Part shown: positions 43,453-52,093 of the stretch, piece by piece
How the letters are laid out: the number at the start of each line of letters is the position of its first letter
Position numbering within the stretch: the stretch's first letter is position 1
Origin: Clostridia bacterium
GTDB taxonomy: Bacteria > Bacillota > Clostridia > Lachnospirales > Lachnospiraceae
DNA length: 64,000 nucleotides
Reading direction: 5' to 3'
Assembly: GCA_910576205.1 (NCBI GenBank)
Contig: CAJTHL010000007.1
Span: 116,879 to 180,878, forward strand
The notes under the pieces: generated by a model
Databases searched by the model: none
What the model was told of the DNA's origin: nothing
What the model saw: the letters and a program-made list of their open reading frames with translations, nothing else
Translations under genes and position numbers: made by a program

Positions 43453-44136
43453 ATGGGACAACATTCAAAATACTCTTTTGAAATGAAATTAGATGCCATT
43501 ACAAAATATTTGGAGGGAAGCTGTTCAACAGAAAGTATCGCCCGAAGCCTGGGAACAAATGGAACACGTATCGTCGAGTGGGTGACCTTGTATCAGTCTT
43601 TAGGAATAGAGGGGTTAAAAACAACTCCAAAACTCCGTGTCTATTCCGCCGAAACAAAACAAAATGCTGTTGCCGATTACCTTTCCGGCAAAGGAACATT
43701 AAGGGAAATCCAGAAAAAGTATGGAATCCGCTCAGATAAGCAGCTTCGCAACTGGATTATGAAGTATAATGGTCATGAGAAGTTAAAGGCTTCTGGAACA
43801 GGAGGAACCAGCGTCATGACCAAAGGAAGAAAAACCTCATATGAGGAACGGGTGGAAATTGTAACATACTGCATAGAGCATGGAATGGATTATGCCCAGG
43901 CAGCAGAAAAATACCAGGTATCCTACCAACAGATTTACCAATGGACAAGGAAATACCAGTCAAACGGCGTAGAAGGGCTTATTGACAAAAGAGGGAAAAG
44001 AAAATCTGAAACAGAAATGTCGGAACTGGAGAAGCTGCGTGCGGAAAATAAGATTCTTCAAGCGGAAAAGCGCAGAGCCCAGCTGGAGGTTGCTTTCTTA
44101 AAAAAACTCGACGAAATCGAAAGGAGGCGGTTCTAA
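43453..44136 (+). CDS. IS3-family transposase OrfA
   Basis: A 227-residue DNA-binding subunit with repeated helix-turn-helix segments (CSTESIARSLGTNGTRIVEW; GMDYAQAAEKYQVSYQQIYQ) and a C-terminal leucine-rich coiled coil. GGAGGAG precedes the ATG. Near its 3' end lies the A7 run (44100-44106), where a -1 shift joins it to OrfB. Confidence 0.93.
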   Translation: MGQHSKYSFEMKLDAITKYLEGSCSTESIARSLGTNGTRIVEWVTLYQSLGIEGLKTTPKLRVYSAETKQNAVADYLSGKGTLREIQKKYGIRSDKQLRNWIMKYNGHEKLKASGTGGTSVMTKGRKTSYEERVEIVTYCIEHGMDYAQAAEKYQVSYQQIYQWTRKYQSNGVEGLIDKRGKRKSETEMSELEKLRAENKILQAEKRRAQLEVAFLKKLDEIERRRF

Positions 44137-45023
44137 GCCAGACACAAAATGAAACGGTTTATCTGGCGATACAGGAAATATATGATGAGCAGGGATGCCC
44201 TATATCGGAACTCTGCAGATTTGCGGGAATTTCGCGTTCTGCTTATTATAAATGGCTGAACCGAAAACCAGGTGAAAATGAGAAATTCAACCAGAAATTA
44301 TGTGTCCTTATCAGAGATGCGTACGAGGAAAAAAGCGGGATTCTGGGTTACAGGCAGATGACGATTAAATTGAACCGTGAAAATGAATTTCAAGTCAACG
44401 CAAAGAGAATCTTGCGCCTTATGCGGATTTTACATCTGAAATCTGTGTGCCGGCGCAGGAGAAGAAACTATGTAAAATCAACGCCGGAGGTTACTGCCGA
44501 AAACATCTTAAACCGGGAGTTCCATGCGGAACGTTTTGGGGAAAAATGGCTTACAGATGTAACGGAGATGAAATATGGAGCCAGTGGGAAGGCATACCTG
44601 AGCGCCATTCTGGACTTGGCAGATAAAAGTATTGTTTCCTTTGTCATTGGACATTCCAATAATAATGCCCTTGTTTTTGAAACCTTTGACATTGCCCATG
44701 AAAACCATCCAGATGCAAAGCCTTTATTTCACAGTGACCGTGGATACCAATACACCTCAAAATCCTTCCGTAAAAAGCTTAACAAAGCAGGAATGACGCA
44801 AAGCATGTCAAGAGTGTCCAGATGTATTGATAACGGACCAATGGAAGCGTTCTGGGGGATGCTGAAATCAGAAATGTATTACCTGAAGAAATTTCAAACA
44901 TATGAGGAGCTAAAGGAGGACATATCCGATTACATAGATTATTATAATAATCATCGGTATCAGAAGCGCTTAAACTGTATGACACCGATAGAATATAGAA
45001 ACTATTTGAAAGATGCTGCATAA
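44107..45023 (+). CDS. IS3-family transposase OrfB (made by -1 frameshift)
   Basis: Catalytic subunit with a DDE (rve) domain: Asp in EKWLTDVTEM, Asp in FHSDRGYQYTS, Glu in MEAFWGMLKSE. The frame has no start codon near its beginning (reading from ACT CGA after the A7 run); the first ATG is at 44358, inside the helix-turn-helix part. Expression as an OrfAB fusion by slippage at TTAAAAAAAC is therefore expected, as known for this family. Confidence 0.9.
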
Positions 45024-45133
45024 AAACTCTGCCAGTCCTCTTTGCGACTGGCAGGTAAAAATTTTTATTTTTTTAACTGTCTACTTGACAGGGAGCGGTT
45101 CATTTGCGGAGATTTCCGGCTCTTTGTTTTTAC

Positions 45134-46426
45134 TTATTCAAATTCTATAGTCGCCGGCGGCTTCGGGCTCATATCATAGCACACCCTGTTCACATTTTCC
45201 ACCTCTGCCAGAATCCGGTCTGTGATCTTTTCCAGCACATCCCAATCCACCTTCTCTATTGAGGCAGTCATGGCGTCTATGGTGTTGATGGCACGGATTA
45301 TTACCATGTATTCAAATACCCTGGCATTGTTTTTCATGCCGACGGACTTAAAGTCCGGCACCACCGTAAAATATTGCCATACCTTCTTGTCCAGGCCTGC
45401 CTTCGCAAATTCCTCCCGGAGAATGGCGTCGGATTTGCGGACAGCTTCCAGACGGTCCCTTGTGATGGCGCCCAGGCACCTTACGCCAAGGCCCGGTCCG
45501 GGGAAGGGCTGACGGTAAACCATATCGTGGGGAAGTCCCAGTTCCACGCCGCAGGCGCGGACTTCATCTTTAAAGAGCTGTTTTAAGGGTTCCACCAACT
45601 CAAACTTCAGATCCTCGGGAAGGCCGCCCACATTGTGGTGGGATTTTACCATTTTTGCGGTCTTGGTTCCGCTCTCAATGATATCCGGATAAATGGTTCC
45701 CTGGCCCAGGAAATTGATTCCCTCCAGTTTCCTTGCCTCCTCCTCAAAGACCCGGATAAACTCGCCGCCGATAATTTTGCGCTTCTGCTCCGGATCCGCC
45801 ACATTTTCCAGCTTGCCAAGGAATCTCCCGGAAGCATCCACATAGATCAGATTTGCGTGAAGCTCGTCCCGGAATACCTTTACCACACTCTCCGACTCAT
45901 TCTGCCGCATCAGCCCATGGTTCACATGGACGCACACAAGCTGCTGGCCAATGGCTTTTATGAGCATGGCTGCCACAACGGAGGAATCCACGCCGCCGGA
46001 CAGCGCCAGCAGCACCTTCTTATCCCCTACCTGCTGACGGATAAGCGCCACCTGGTCCTCGATAAAATTCTTCATATTCCAGTTTGTCTGGGCTTTGCAA
46101 TCCTCAAACAGGAATTTTTTCAGCTCCTCTTTGCCGGGAAGAACGGAAAATTTTGTCTCGCATTTTGACTGCGGATAGTCCACGGAAATCATGGGATATC
46201 CCAGGTCATAAATCTCCGGCCGGATTTCCACGGCCTGTCCGTCTACCACGCGGTTTTCGCCGCCGTTTAATATAATGCCCTTTACATTGTCAAACGCCTT
46301 CAGCTCCTCAGCTGTGATATCGTGGGGATGGATTTCACTGTACACGCCAAGGTCGCGGATTTCCCGGGCAATCACGGTGTTCTCCGTGCTGCCCAGATCC
46401 AGAATTACAATCAGATCTTGTTTCAT
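45134..46426 (-). CDS. guaA: GMP synthase with shortened glutaminase domain
   Basis: Converts XMP to GMP. The ATP pyrophosphatase part is complete: PP-loop SGGVDSS at 143-149, GQGTIYPDIIESG, SHHNVGGLPEDL, and the C-terminal dimerisation domain ending KPPATIEFE. The N-terminal GATase-like part is only about 110 residues (the norm is near 190) and lacks the nucleophile motif GxCYGxQ and the His/Glu pair, so glutamine use by this chain looks impossible; it may use free ammonia or a separate amidotransferase. 430 residues; AAGGAGAA precedes the ATG. Confidence 0.92.
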   Translation of the reverse strand: MKQDLIVILDLGSTENTVIAREIRDLGVYSEIHPHDITAEELKAFDNVKGIILNGGENRVVDGQAVEIRPEIYDLGYPMISVDYPQSKCETKFSVLPGKEELKKFLFEDCKAQTNWNMKNFIEDQVALIRQQVGDKKVLLALSGGVDSSVVAAMLIKAIGQQLVCVHVNHGLMRQNESESVVKVFRDELHANLIYVDASGRFLGKLENVADPEQKRKIIGGEFIRVFEEEARKLEGINFLGQGTIYPDIIESGTKTAKMVKSHHNVGGLPEDLKFELVEPLKQLFKDEVRACGVELGLPHDMVYRQPFPGPGLGVRCLGAITRDRLEAVRKSDAILREEFAKAGLDKKVWQYFTVVPDFKSVGMKNNARVFEYMVIIRAINTIDAMTASIEKVDWDVLEKITDRILAEVENVNRVCYDMSPKPPATIEFE

Positions 46427-46495
46427 GGGGAATGTTCTCCTTATCTTTTATCGTGTTTTCGCGCTGCTCTGCAGTTTTGCAGCCTCTTACCTTCC

Positions 46496-46520
46496 GTTGG
46501 CAGCAGCATAGCCTGCCAAC
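46496..46520 (-). promoter_or_regulatory. Hairpin in the guaA leader
   Basis: Perfect 8-bp stem GTTGGCAG/CTGCCAAC with a 9-base loop, 70-95 bp upstream of guaA, followed by a second small stem (CTGCA/TGCAG). No purine riboswitch core is visible. The role is unknown. Confidence 0.45.
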
Positions 46521-46535
46521 CTGGGATATAGGTAC

Positions 46536-46565
46536 AGTATAACAGATAACCCCATGGATTGTATA
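46536..46565 (-). promoter_or_regulatory. Putative guaA promoter
   Basis: Minus-strand TATACA (46560-46565) and TATACT (46536-46541) with an 18-bp spacer, upstream of the leader hairpin. The -35 is a moderate match. Confidence 0.5.
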
Positions 46566-46602
46566 GAAATTTCTTTATATTGAAAAAAGTATGAAAAATA
46601 CA

Positions 46603-46628
46603 GGGAAAAAGGAGACTGCCGCGTCCCC
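46603..46628 (-). terminator. Terminator after the PAS/winged-helix gene
   Basis: Minus-strand stem GGGGAC/GTCTCC with a six-base loop followed by TTTTT, 3 bp past the stop codon. It ends the fatty-acid gene group before guaA. Confidence 0.75.
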
Positions 46629-46630
46629 TT

Positions 46631-48634
46631 TCAATACAAAATCTCTCTGGTCAGCTCTGCCAGGGTATTCTCCCCCCAGCTATAATTCGTGAGATAACTC
46701 CCCTTAAACAGCTGGGCGTATTCTTCCTTTCCAGACAGGTAGTCATAGAGGTCGCACTGCACTTTTTCTGGCACAATCCGCCGTTTCCCGTCCACGGTTT
46801 CCACCACCTCGGAGATACCGTACTCCTCCAGTATATTTTTAAGCCGCAGGGCTACCTTGCGGTATCTGGCCAGGGTTACGGGACTCACCGGCTCTGCCTC
46901 CCACAAAAAGCTTATGGCCTCCTCCGAGGAAATGTAGCCGCCCCGGCGGTCTGCCAGAAGGGCAAAGAGCTCTTTTGATTTCTTGTTGCGAAAAGCAATG
47001 GGCTTCTGGCCCACAAACACGTCAAAATAACCGAAGGTGCGGATCCTTACTACCGGCGCTTTGGCAAAGCCCCGGGGTTCCTTTGCTTCTCCCTCCTCAA
47101 TATTGTAGAGCATTACATACCTGGGCGTAAGACCGCTGGGATATTTGGGAGAGCAGATGGCTTTAATCCGCCGTTTTATTCCGGACTTCAAGTCCAGATA
47201 AAGGAACTCTGCCTCTCCGTCCCTAAGAAGGCTGACAAAATCCTCGTAGGCTACTTCGCTGCGGGATACAAAGTCCTTGAGAGGCGTGCTCTTTTTCATA
47301 AGCGGCATCCACTCTTCCCTGGTAAGACCGAAGAATTCACAGACGTTGTCGCTGGCATAAAGAGGCGTCACGGATTTATCCGTTACCTCAAAGGCCGCTA
47401 TACCGTCTGTGAAACGCATAACCAGTTCCTGGAGTTTTTCCTTTAGAGACACATTCTCCGTGCGCAGGCTCTCCGTCTCCTCCTCGTCCGGAACACATCT
47501 GCAGCAGTAGAGACTCACCGGACTGTCCATCTTCAGAAATATCCCCGTGTACAATTTGATCTTTCCGTCGGAGGACTGTGCCCGGTATGTAATCTGGGGA
47601 GGTTTTTCCCCTTTTTTGTACAGCCTTCTCTGGCTGAAATCCCGGAAATATCCACGGACACTCTCACGGTCATCGGCGATTACGGTAGCTGCAATCCATT
47701 TCTCCGTGGCATCCTCCATCTGCATAGGAATATTTTCCAGCCATTTAAACATGGGGGAATTATTGCTGTACAGGCATTTCACGGTGTTGGTGCCAAGATC
47801 GTACTCAAAAATTTTTTCGTACACATCCATTAGGGCTTTAAGATAACGCTGGGTTTCACTTTCCCTTCTCTTCAGACGGCGTTCCGTGATATCCATGCAG
47901 ACGCTCTGGAATTCTTCTATCCCCTGCTCATTCACGCATTTAGTCACCCATCCGAAAATGCTGGCCCTCGTGCCGTCGCAGCGAAGCAGGGTCATTTCCC
48001 CGGCAATAGGCGTCCCCGCCGTGTACACCCGGTTGAGATACAGGGCAAAACGGCGGCGCTCCTCCATGGGAATCATCAGAAAAATATTTGCCTTGAAAAG
48101 CTCCAGATAGTCCAGCTCCCCGTCCCGTGCCCTGGGAAAGCGCAGAATCTCCATCATCTGTCTGTTAAGGTAAGTGACCTTCGGCTGCTTCTCGCAGGTA
48201 TATTTCAGAAATCCACAGGGAATCGTCTCATTTAAAAACCGGAGATTATTGTTTTCGTTTTTGATGTGGGTGATATCCGCCAGAACAGAATCCCCTAAAA
48301 GGACGCCGTCCTCCTGCCTGGTGACCGTGACTGTGTCACGCACATGAAGTACAGACCCGTCTTTTTTCAGCAGGCGGTACTCGGTTCCCAGAGTCTGCTC
48401 CTTTTCTTTCAAATCCTCCAGAAAGCGAAGGTATATCCCCTGATCTGCGGGATGTACACGGGCCCCATAGGAATCTGCGCCTTCACCCAGGAGATCTTTT
48501 TCCGTAAATCCCAGCATTTCACACAGATTCCGGCTTGCATAGGTCAGACGGACCGGGTCTGTCAGCATATACTGGTGGTAGCCGCTGATATTCTGATTTA
48601 GGATGTCCTCCATCTGGTTTAGCTTCATTTTCAT
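46631..48634 (-). CDS. Multi-PAS protein with C-terminal winged-helix DNA-binding domain
   Basis: A 667-residue regulator. Residues 1-135 and about 135-260 are PAS/PAC units (MLGFTEKDLLGEGADSYGAR, EYRLLKKDGSVLHVRDTVTV; SVCMDITERRLKRRE), and two weaker PAS-like regions follow to about 530. The C-terminus (545-667) reads VRIRTFGYFDVFVGQKPIAF followed by NKKSKELFALLADRRGG, the winged-helix pattern of SARP/AfsR-type regulators. There is no receiver, kinase or ATPase domain. It is downstream of the acyl-CoA synthetase with a 130-bp gap. Confidence 0.8.
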   Translation of the reverse strand: MKMKLNQMEDILNQNISGYHQYMLTDPVRLTYASRNLCEMLGFTEKDLLGEGADSYGARVHPADQGIYLRFLEDLKEKEQTLGTEYRLLKKDGSVLHVRDTVTVTRQEDGVLLGDSVLADITHIKNENNNLRFLNETIPCGFLKYTCEKQPKVTYLNRQMMEILRFPRARDGELDYLELFKANIFLMIPMEERRRFALYLNRVYTAGTPIAGEMTLLRCDGTRASIFGWVTKCVNEQGIEEFQSVCMDITERRLKRRESETQRYLKALMDVYEKIFEYDLGTNTVKCLYSNNSPMFKWLENIPMQMEDATEKWIAATVIADDRESVRGYFRDFSQRRLYKKGEKPPQITYRAQSSDGKIKLYTGIFLKMDSPVSLYCCRCVPDEEETESLRTENVSLKEKLQELVMRFTDGIAAFEVTDKSVTPLYASDNVCEFFGLTREEWMPLMKKSTPLKDFVSRSEVAYEDFVSLLRDGEAEFLYLDLKSGIKRRIKAICSPKYPSGLTPRYVMLYNIEEGEAKEPRGFAKAPVVRIRTFGYFDVFVGQKPIAFRNKKSKELFALLADRRGGYISSEEAISFLWEAEPVSPVTLARYRKVALRLKNILEEYGISEVVETVDGKRRIVPEKVQCDLYDYLSGKEEYAQLFKGSYLTNYSWGENTLAELTREILY

Positions 48635-48764
48635 AGAATCTCCTTTTCAAGGGAGGTATTACCATTTAGGGATTGCATCTATCTGCTCTTTATATGCAGT
48701 CTACCATATTTTCTCGGGAAGTACAATTCATTCATTTGCCGTCTGTTTTAAGCATCCCCGAAGC

Positions 48765-50402
48765 TTATCCACATTTACCACGCAGCCGGTTTTTTTGTAT
48801 TTTTCCGCTGATAGTTTTTGGCATCTCTTCCACAAACTCCACCATGCGGATCCATTTGTATTCCGCCAGTTTCTGATTGCAGAATTCCCGGATCTCCAGC
48901 TCCAGGTCCCTGGCGGGCTCATAGCCCGGGCAAAGCATTACGATTGCCTTGATTGCCTGGCCTCTGAGGGCATCGGGGACGCCGATCACGCTGCATTCCA
49001 ATACACCTGGGTGCTCCATAAGAATGTTTTCCACCTCGTAAGGCCCCACCCGGTATCCCCCGGTCTTGATAATGTCGTCGAATCGGCCGTGAAACCAGTA
49101 CAGGCCATTCTCATCCTGGTAAGCCGCGTCTCCGGTATGGTACACGCCGCCCCGCCACACATGGCGGTACTGCTCCTCATTATCCAGGTAAGCCGTAAAT
49201 ACCCCTGGCTGCTTCCCGTTTGGGGGAGGAATGATAACCACCTCGCCGATTTCTCCTGCCGGAACCGGATTTCCGGATTTATCCCAAAGCTCAATCTGGT
49301 AAAAGGGAGACGGGGTTCCCATGGAGCCCTCTACCGGCTCGCAGCCCCGGAAATTTGCCATAAGCAAAGTCGTCTCTGTCTGGCCATAGCCCTCGCAGAG
49401 GGGAAGTCCCGTGCGTTCCGTAAACCTGCGAAACACTTCGGGAGCCAGCATTTCCCCGGCTGTGGAGGCGTGCCGCAGGCTTGGCATGGCAGGAATGCCC
49501 TTGCGGACCAGATAGCGGTACACCGTGGGAGGCGCGCAGAAAGAGGTGACCTTGTAGCGGTTGATAACCGCTGTCAGCTGTTTGGGCTCAAAGTTATCAA
49601 AATCATAGACCATAACGGCGCTGCCCACCAGCCACTGGCCGTAGAGCTTGCCCCAGGAAGCCTTTGCCCAGCCGGTTTCCGCCACCGTAAAGTGAAGGCC
49701 GTCCTCCTCCGCCTGCTGCCAGTATTTCGCCGTGACAATATGGGCCAGAGGATAGGTAAAATCATGGATTACCCCTTTGGGATATCCCGTGGTGCCGGAG
49801 GTGAAATACAGAAGCATAGGATCCTGGGCCTTTGTTTCCAGACGGGCAAGCTCCGTGGACGCATTTTCCATTTCCCGGGTGAGATTCCGAAAGCCCGCAA
49901 CATTTTGTTGCACAGACCAGAGCAGACACGTTTTTCCGGCTTTTTCCAGAGCCTCAACGATCTTCTCCGGCGTTTCATTCTGCCAGGTGCAGAGTATGGC
50001 GTCGACACCGGAGCTCCGGATGCGGTAAACATAGTCGTTTACGGTAAGCATATGGGTGGCCGGTATCATAACCGCACCGATTTTGTGCAGGGCAATCGCC
50101 GCAAACCAGTATTCGTAATGGCGTTTCAGCACTGCCATCACCCGGCTTCCCCGGCGGATACCGGCCTGCAAAAATACATTTGCCATCTGGTTGCTGTATT
50201 TTTTAATGTCCTCAAAGGAAAAGATATGCTCCTCATTTTCTGTGTTGCACCAGACAAGAGCGGTTTTCTCCGGAGTCTCACCGGCTATGGCGTCCACCAC
50301 ATCGTAACCGAAATTAAAGTCAGGGGGATAATCCAGGGCAAAGCTTAGGAGACGTCCCTGGCCGTCAATGACTTCTCTGCTATATTTCTGATAAATACTC
50401 AT
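48765..50402 (-). CDS. AMP-forming acyl-CoA synthetase
   Basis: Activates a carboxylic acid via an acyl-AMP. The 545 residues have the P-loop-like TSGTTGYPKG at 201-210, EGYGQTETTLLMANF, the hinge YHTGDAAYQDENG with GRFDDIIKTGGYRVGP, and the catalytic Lys near KTISGKIQKNRL. The family resembles medium-chain or aromatic acyl-CoA synthetases; the substrate cannot be read. It follows accA by 36 bp, so it is probably part of the fab/acc operon, which is unusual. Confidence 0.9.
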   Translation of the reverse strand: MSIYQKYSREVIDGQGRLLSFALDYPPDFNFGYDVVDAIAGETPEKTALVWCNTENEEHIFSFEDIKKYSNQMANVFLQAGIRRGSRVMAVLKRHYEYWFAAIALHKIGAVMIPATHMLTVNDYVYRIRSSGVDAILCTWQNETPEKIVEALEKAGKTCLLWSVQQNVAGFRNLTREMENASTELARLETKAQDPMLLYFTSGTTGYPKGVIHDFTYPLAHIVTAKYWQQAEEDGLHFTVAETGWAKASWGKLYGQWLVGSAVMVYDFDNFEPKQLTAVINRYKVTSFCAPPTVYRYLVRKGIPAMPSLRHASTAGEMLAPEVFRRFTERTGLPLCEGYGQTETTLLMANFRGCEPVEGSMGTPSPFYQIELWDKSGNPVPAGEIGEVVIIPPPNGKQPGVFTAYLDNEEQYRHVWRGGVYHTGDAAYQDENGLYWFHGRFDDIIKTGGYRVGPYEVENILMEHPGVLECSVIGVPDALRGQAIKAIVMLCPGYEPARDLELEIREFCNQKLAEYKWIRMVEFVEEMPKTISGKIQKNRLRGKCG

Positions 50403-50438
50403 AAAATTGACTCCTATTCTGTCTTTGCACCCGCCGTT

Positions 50439-51233
50439 TTAAAGAAGTCCGTCCGCCCCGGCATTTCCGATTCTGCGGAACCTTTCATAACGCTTTCCAA
50501 TCAGATCCAGGTCGCCGGAAAGGGCGCTTAATTCCTCTGCCAGAAGCATACGGATGCGGTCGTAAAATTCCCTTTTTCCGATTTCGTTTTCCGATAAAAT
50601 GCGTTCCACAACTCCCAGGCTTTTGGCGTCCTCAGCCGTAAGCTTTAAGCTGGCTGCCGCAGCTTCGGCTTTGGAGGCGTCTTTCCAGAGAATGCTGGCG
50701 CAGCCCTCGGGGGAAATCACGGAATAGACGGCGTTTTGCAGCATCCATACCCGGTCAGCCACTCCCAGGGCCAGAGCTCCGCCGCTGCCTCCCTCCCCGA
50801 TTAATATAGATAGAATAGGTACACATAAGGTAGACATTTCCATAAGGTTTTCGGCTATGGCCTGGCCCTGGCCCCGCTCCTCGGCCCCCACACCGCAGTA
50901 GGCACCGGAAGTATCGATAAAGCAGACCACAGGCCTGCCGAATTTTTCCGCCTGCTTCATAAGGCGCAGGGCTTTGCGGTAGCCCTCCGGATGGGGCGCG
51001 CCAAAGTTCCGTCTGCTCCGCTCCTTTGCCGTGTGGCCTTTTTCTATGGCGATTACGGTCACGGGGCTGCCGTTTAACCGCGCGATGCCGCCTACTATGG
51101 CTGGATCGTCCCCAAACCGGCGATCCCCGTGAAACTCCGTGAATCCCTTAAAAATATTTCTGATGTAGTCAAGTCCCGTGGGACGTTTGCTGTCACGGGC
51201 CAGTTTCACCCGGTCGTAAGCTGCTCCGCTCAT
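50439..51233 (-). CDS. accA: Acetyl-CoA carboxylase carboxyltransferase alpha subunit
   Basis: Carboxyltransferase alpha chain making malonyl-CoA. Core motifs are KGHTAKERSRRNFGAPHPEG, IDTSGAYCGVGAEERGQGQA and IGEGGSGGALALGVAD. The ATG at 51233 (MSGAAYDRVKL) lies four bases past the accD stop and uses GGAAGGTG inside the accD end, showing tight coupling. 264 residues, normal for Clostridia. Confidence 0.95.
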   Translation of the reverse strand: MSGAAYDRVKLARDSKRPTGLDYIRNIFKGFTEFHGDRRFGDDPAIVGGIARLNGSPVTVIAIEKGHTAKERSRRNFGAPHPEGYRKALRLMKQAEKFGRPVVCFIDTSGAYCGVGAEERGQGQAIAENLMEMSTLCVPILSILIGEGGSGGALALGVADRVWMLQNAVYSVISPEGCASILWKDASKAEAAAASLKLTAEDAKSLGVVERILSENEIGKREFYDRIRMLLAEELSALSGDLDLIGKRYERFRRIGNAGADGLL

Positions 51234-51237
51234 ATAT

Positions 51238-52089
51238 TCACCTTCCGTTGTGCATCTTGAGAAGCTCCGCCAGCATCTTTCTCTGGTCGGGGCGACTGAC
51301 AATACTGTCCACAAATCCATGCTCCAGTACAAATTCCGACTTCTGGAATCCGGCCGGAAGCGCTTTTCTGGTGGTCTGCTCAATGACCCGGGCCCCTGCG
51401 AAGCCTACCATGGCTCCAGGCTCCGCCAGAATAATATCCGCCTCCATGGCAAAGCTTGCGGTGACGCCGCCCGTGGTAGGGTCTGTGAGTACCGCTATAT
51501 ACAAGAGTCCCGCATCGCTGTGACGCTTTACCGCCGCGCTTGTCTTGGCCATCTGCATCAGAGACAGAAGTCCCTCCTGCATCCGCGCGCCGCCGGAGAC
51601 GGTATAACCGATTATGGGAAGGCGGTGTTCTGTGGCGTATTCAAAGAGGGAAGTGATTTTCTCTCCCACAGCGCTTCCCATGCTGCCCATCATAAAATAG
51701 GGCTCCATCACAAACAGGCAGCAACTCTGTTTTCCGATCCTGGCCGTTCCGCAGATGACCGCTTCCTCCTCGCCGCTGGCTGCCCGCACAGTCTCTGCCT
51801 TGTCCCGGTATCCCGGAAAATTTAAGGGATTGCCGGATTTCATTTCCGAATAAAGCTCGTGAAAGCCCTCCCTATCCGTCAGCATTTTGATGCGCTGACG
51901 GGCCTTCATGCGGAAATGATAACCGCAGGCACACACCAGATCATTTGCCCAGAGACGGCTTAGGGGAATATCCTTATGGCAGTTGGGACATTTCTTTTCC
52001 GGTTCCCCCTCGTCCCTCTGCAGGGGCGCCGAAGTCCGCCCTCCCTCTTCCAACTGGTTTTTTGGTTTTAAAAAGTTGATGAAAGCCAT
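51238..52089 (-). CDS. accD: Acetyl-CoA carboxylase carboxyltransferase beta subunit
   Basis: Beta chain of the carboxyltransferase, 283 residues. The N-terminal zinc ribbon reads CPNC then, 15 residues later, CAC before GYHFRM; the second pair is CxC, one residue shorter than the usual CxxC. The crotonase-like core has VICGTARIGKQSCCLFVMEP, GSMGSAVGEKI, SGGARMQEGLLSLMQMAK and DPTTGGVTASFAMEADI. Coupled to accC (4-bp gap) and accA. Confidence 0.95.
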   Translation of the reverse strand: MAFINFLKPKNQLEEGGRTSAPLQRDEGEPEKKCPNCHKDIPLSRLWANDLVCACGYHFRMKARQRIKMLTDREGFHELYSEMKSGNPLNFPGYRDKAETVRAASGEEEAVICGTARIGKQSCCLFVMEPYFMMGSMGSAVGEKITSLFEYATEHRLPIIGYTVSGGARMQEGLLSLMQMAKTSAAVKRHSDAGLLYIAVLTDPTTGGVTASFAMEADIILAEPGAMVGFAGARVIEQTTRKALPAGFQKSEFVLEHGFVDSIVSRPDQRKMLAELLKMHNGR

Positions 52090-52093
52090 GGTG

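Larger units (their letters stand above)
43386..45102 (+). mobile_element. IS3-family (IS150-like) insertion sequence
   Basis: About 1.7 kb with two overlapping transposase frames. The left end TGATATGCTCCCC and the right end (reading inward) TGAACCGCTCCC are imperfect inverted repeats, matching at about two thirds of 38 positions. Ends are TG...CA type. TTT precedes and follows the element (43383-43385; 45103-45105), consistent with a 3-bp target duplication. Both frames look intact, so it may be active. Confidence 0.75.
43361..45125. repeat. Inverted repeat split by the IS element
   Basis: The arm GAAAGCCGGAAAGTCCGC (43361-43378) is complementary to the arm GCGGAGATTTCCGGCTCTTT (45106-45125), with the IS between them. 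Without the IS the two form one long hairpin just past guaA, followed on the plus strand by TTTGTTTTT, i.e. a terminator. Confidence 0.65.

Noticed and set aside
46427..46560. Purine riboswitch upstream of guaA
   Set aside because: The conserved core elements are absent; only an 8-bp hairpin is seen.
48603..50348. 581-codon plus-strand open frame opposite the acyl-CoA synthetase
   Set aside because: No motif or ribosome site; the opposite strand encodes a complete synthetase.
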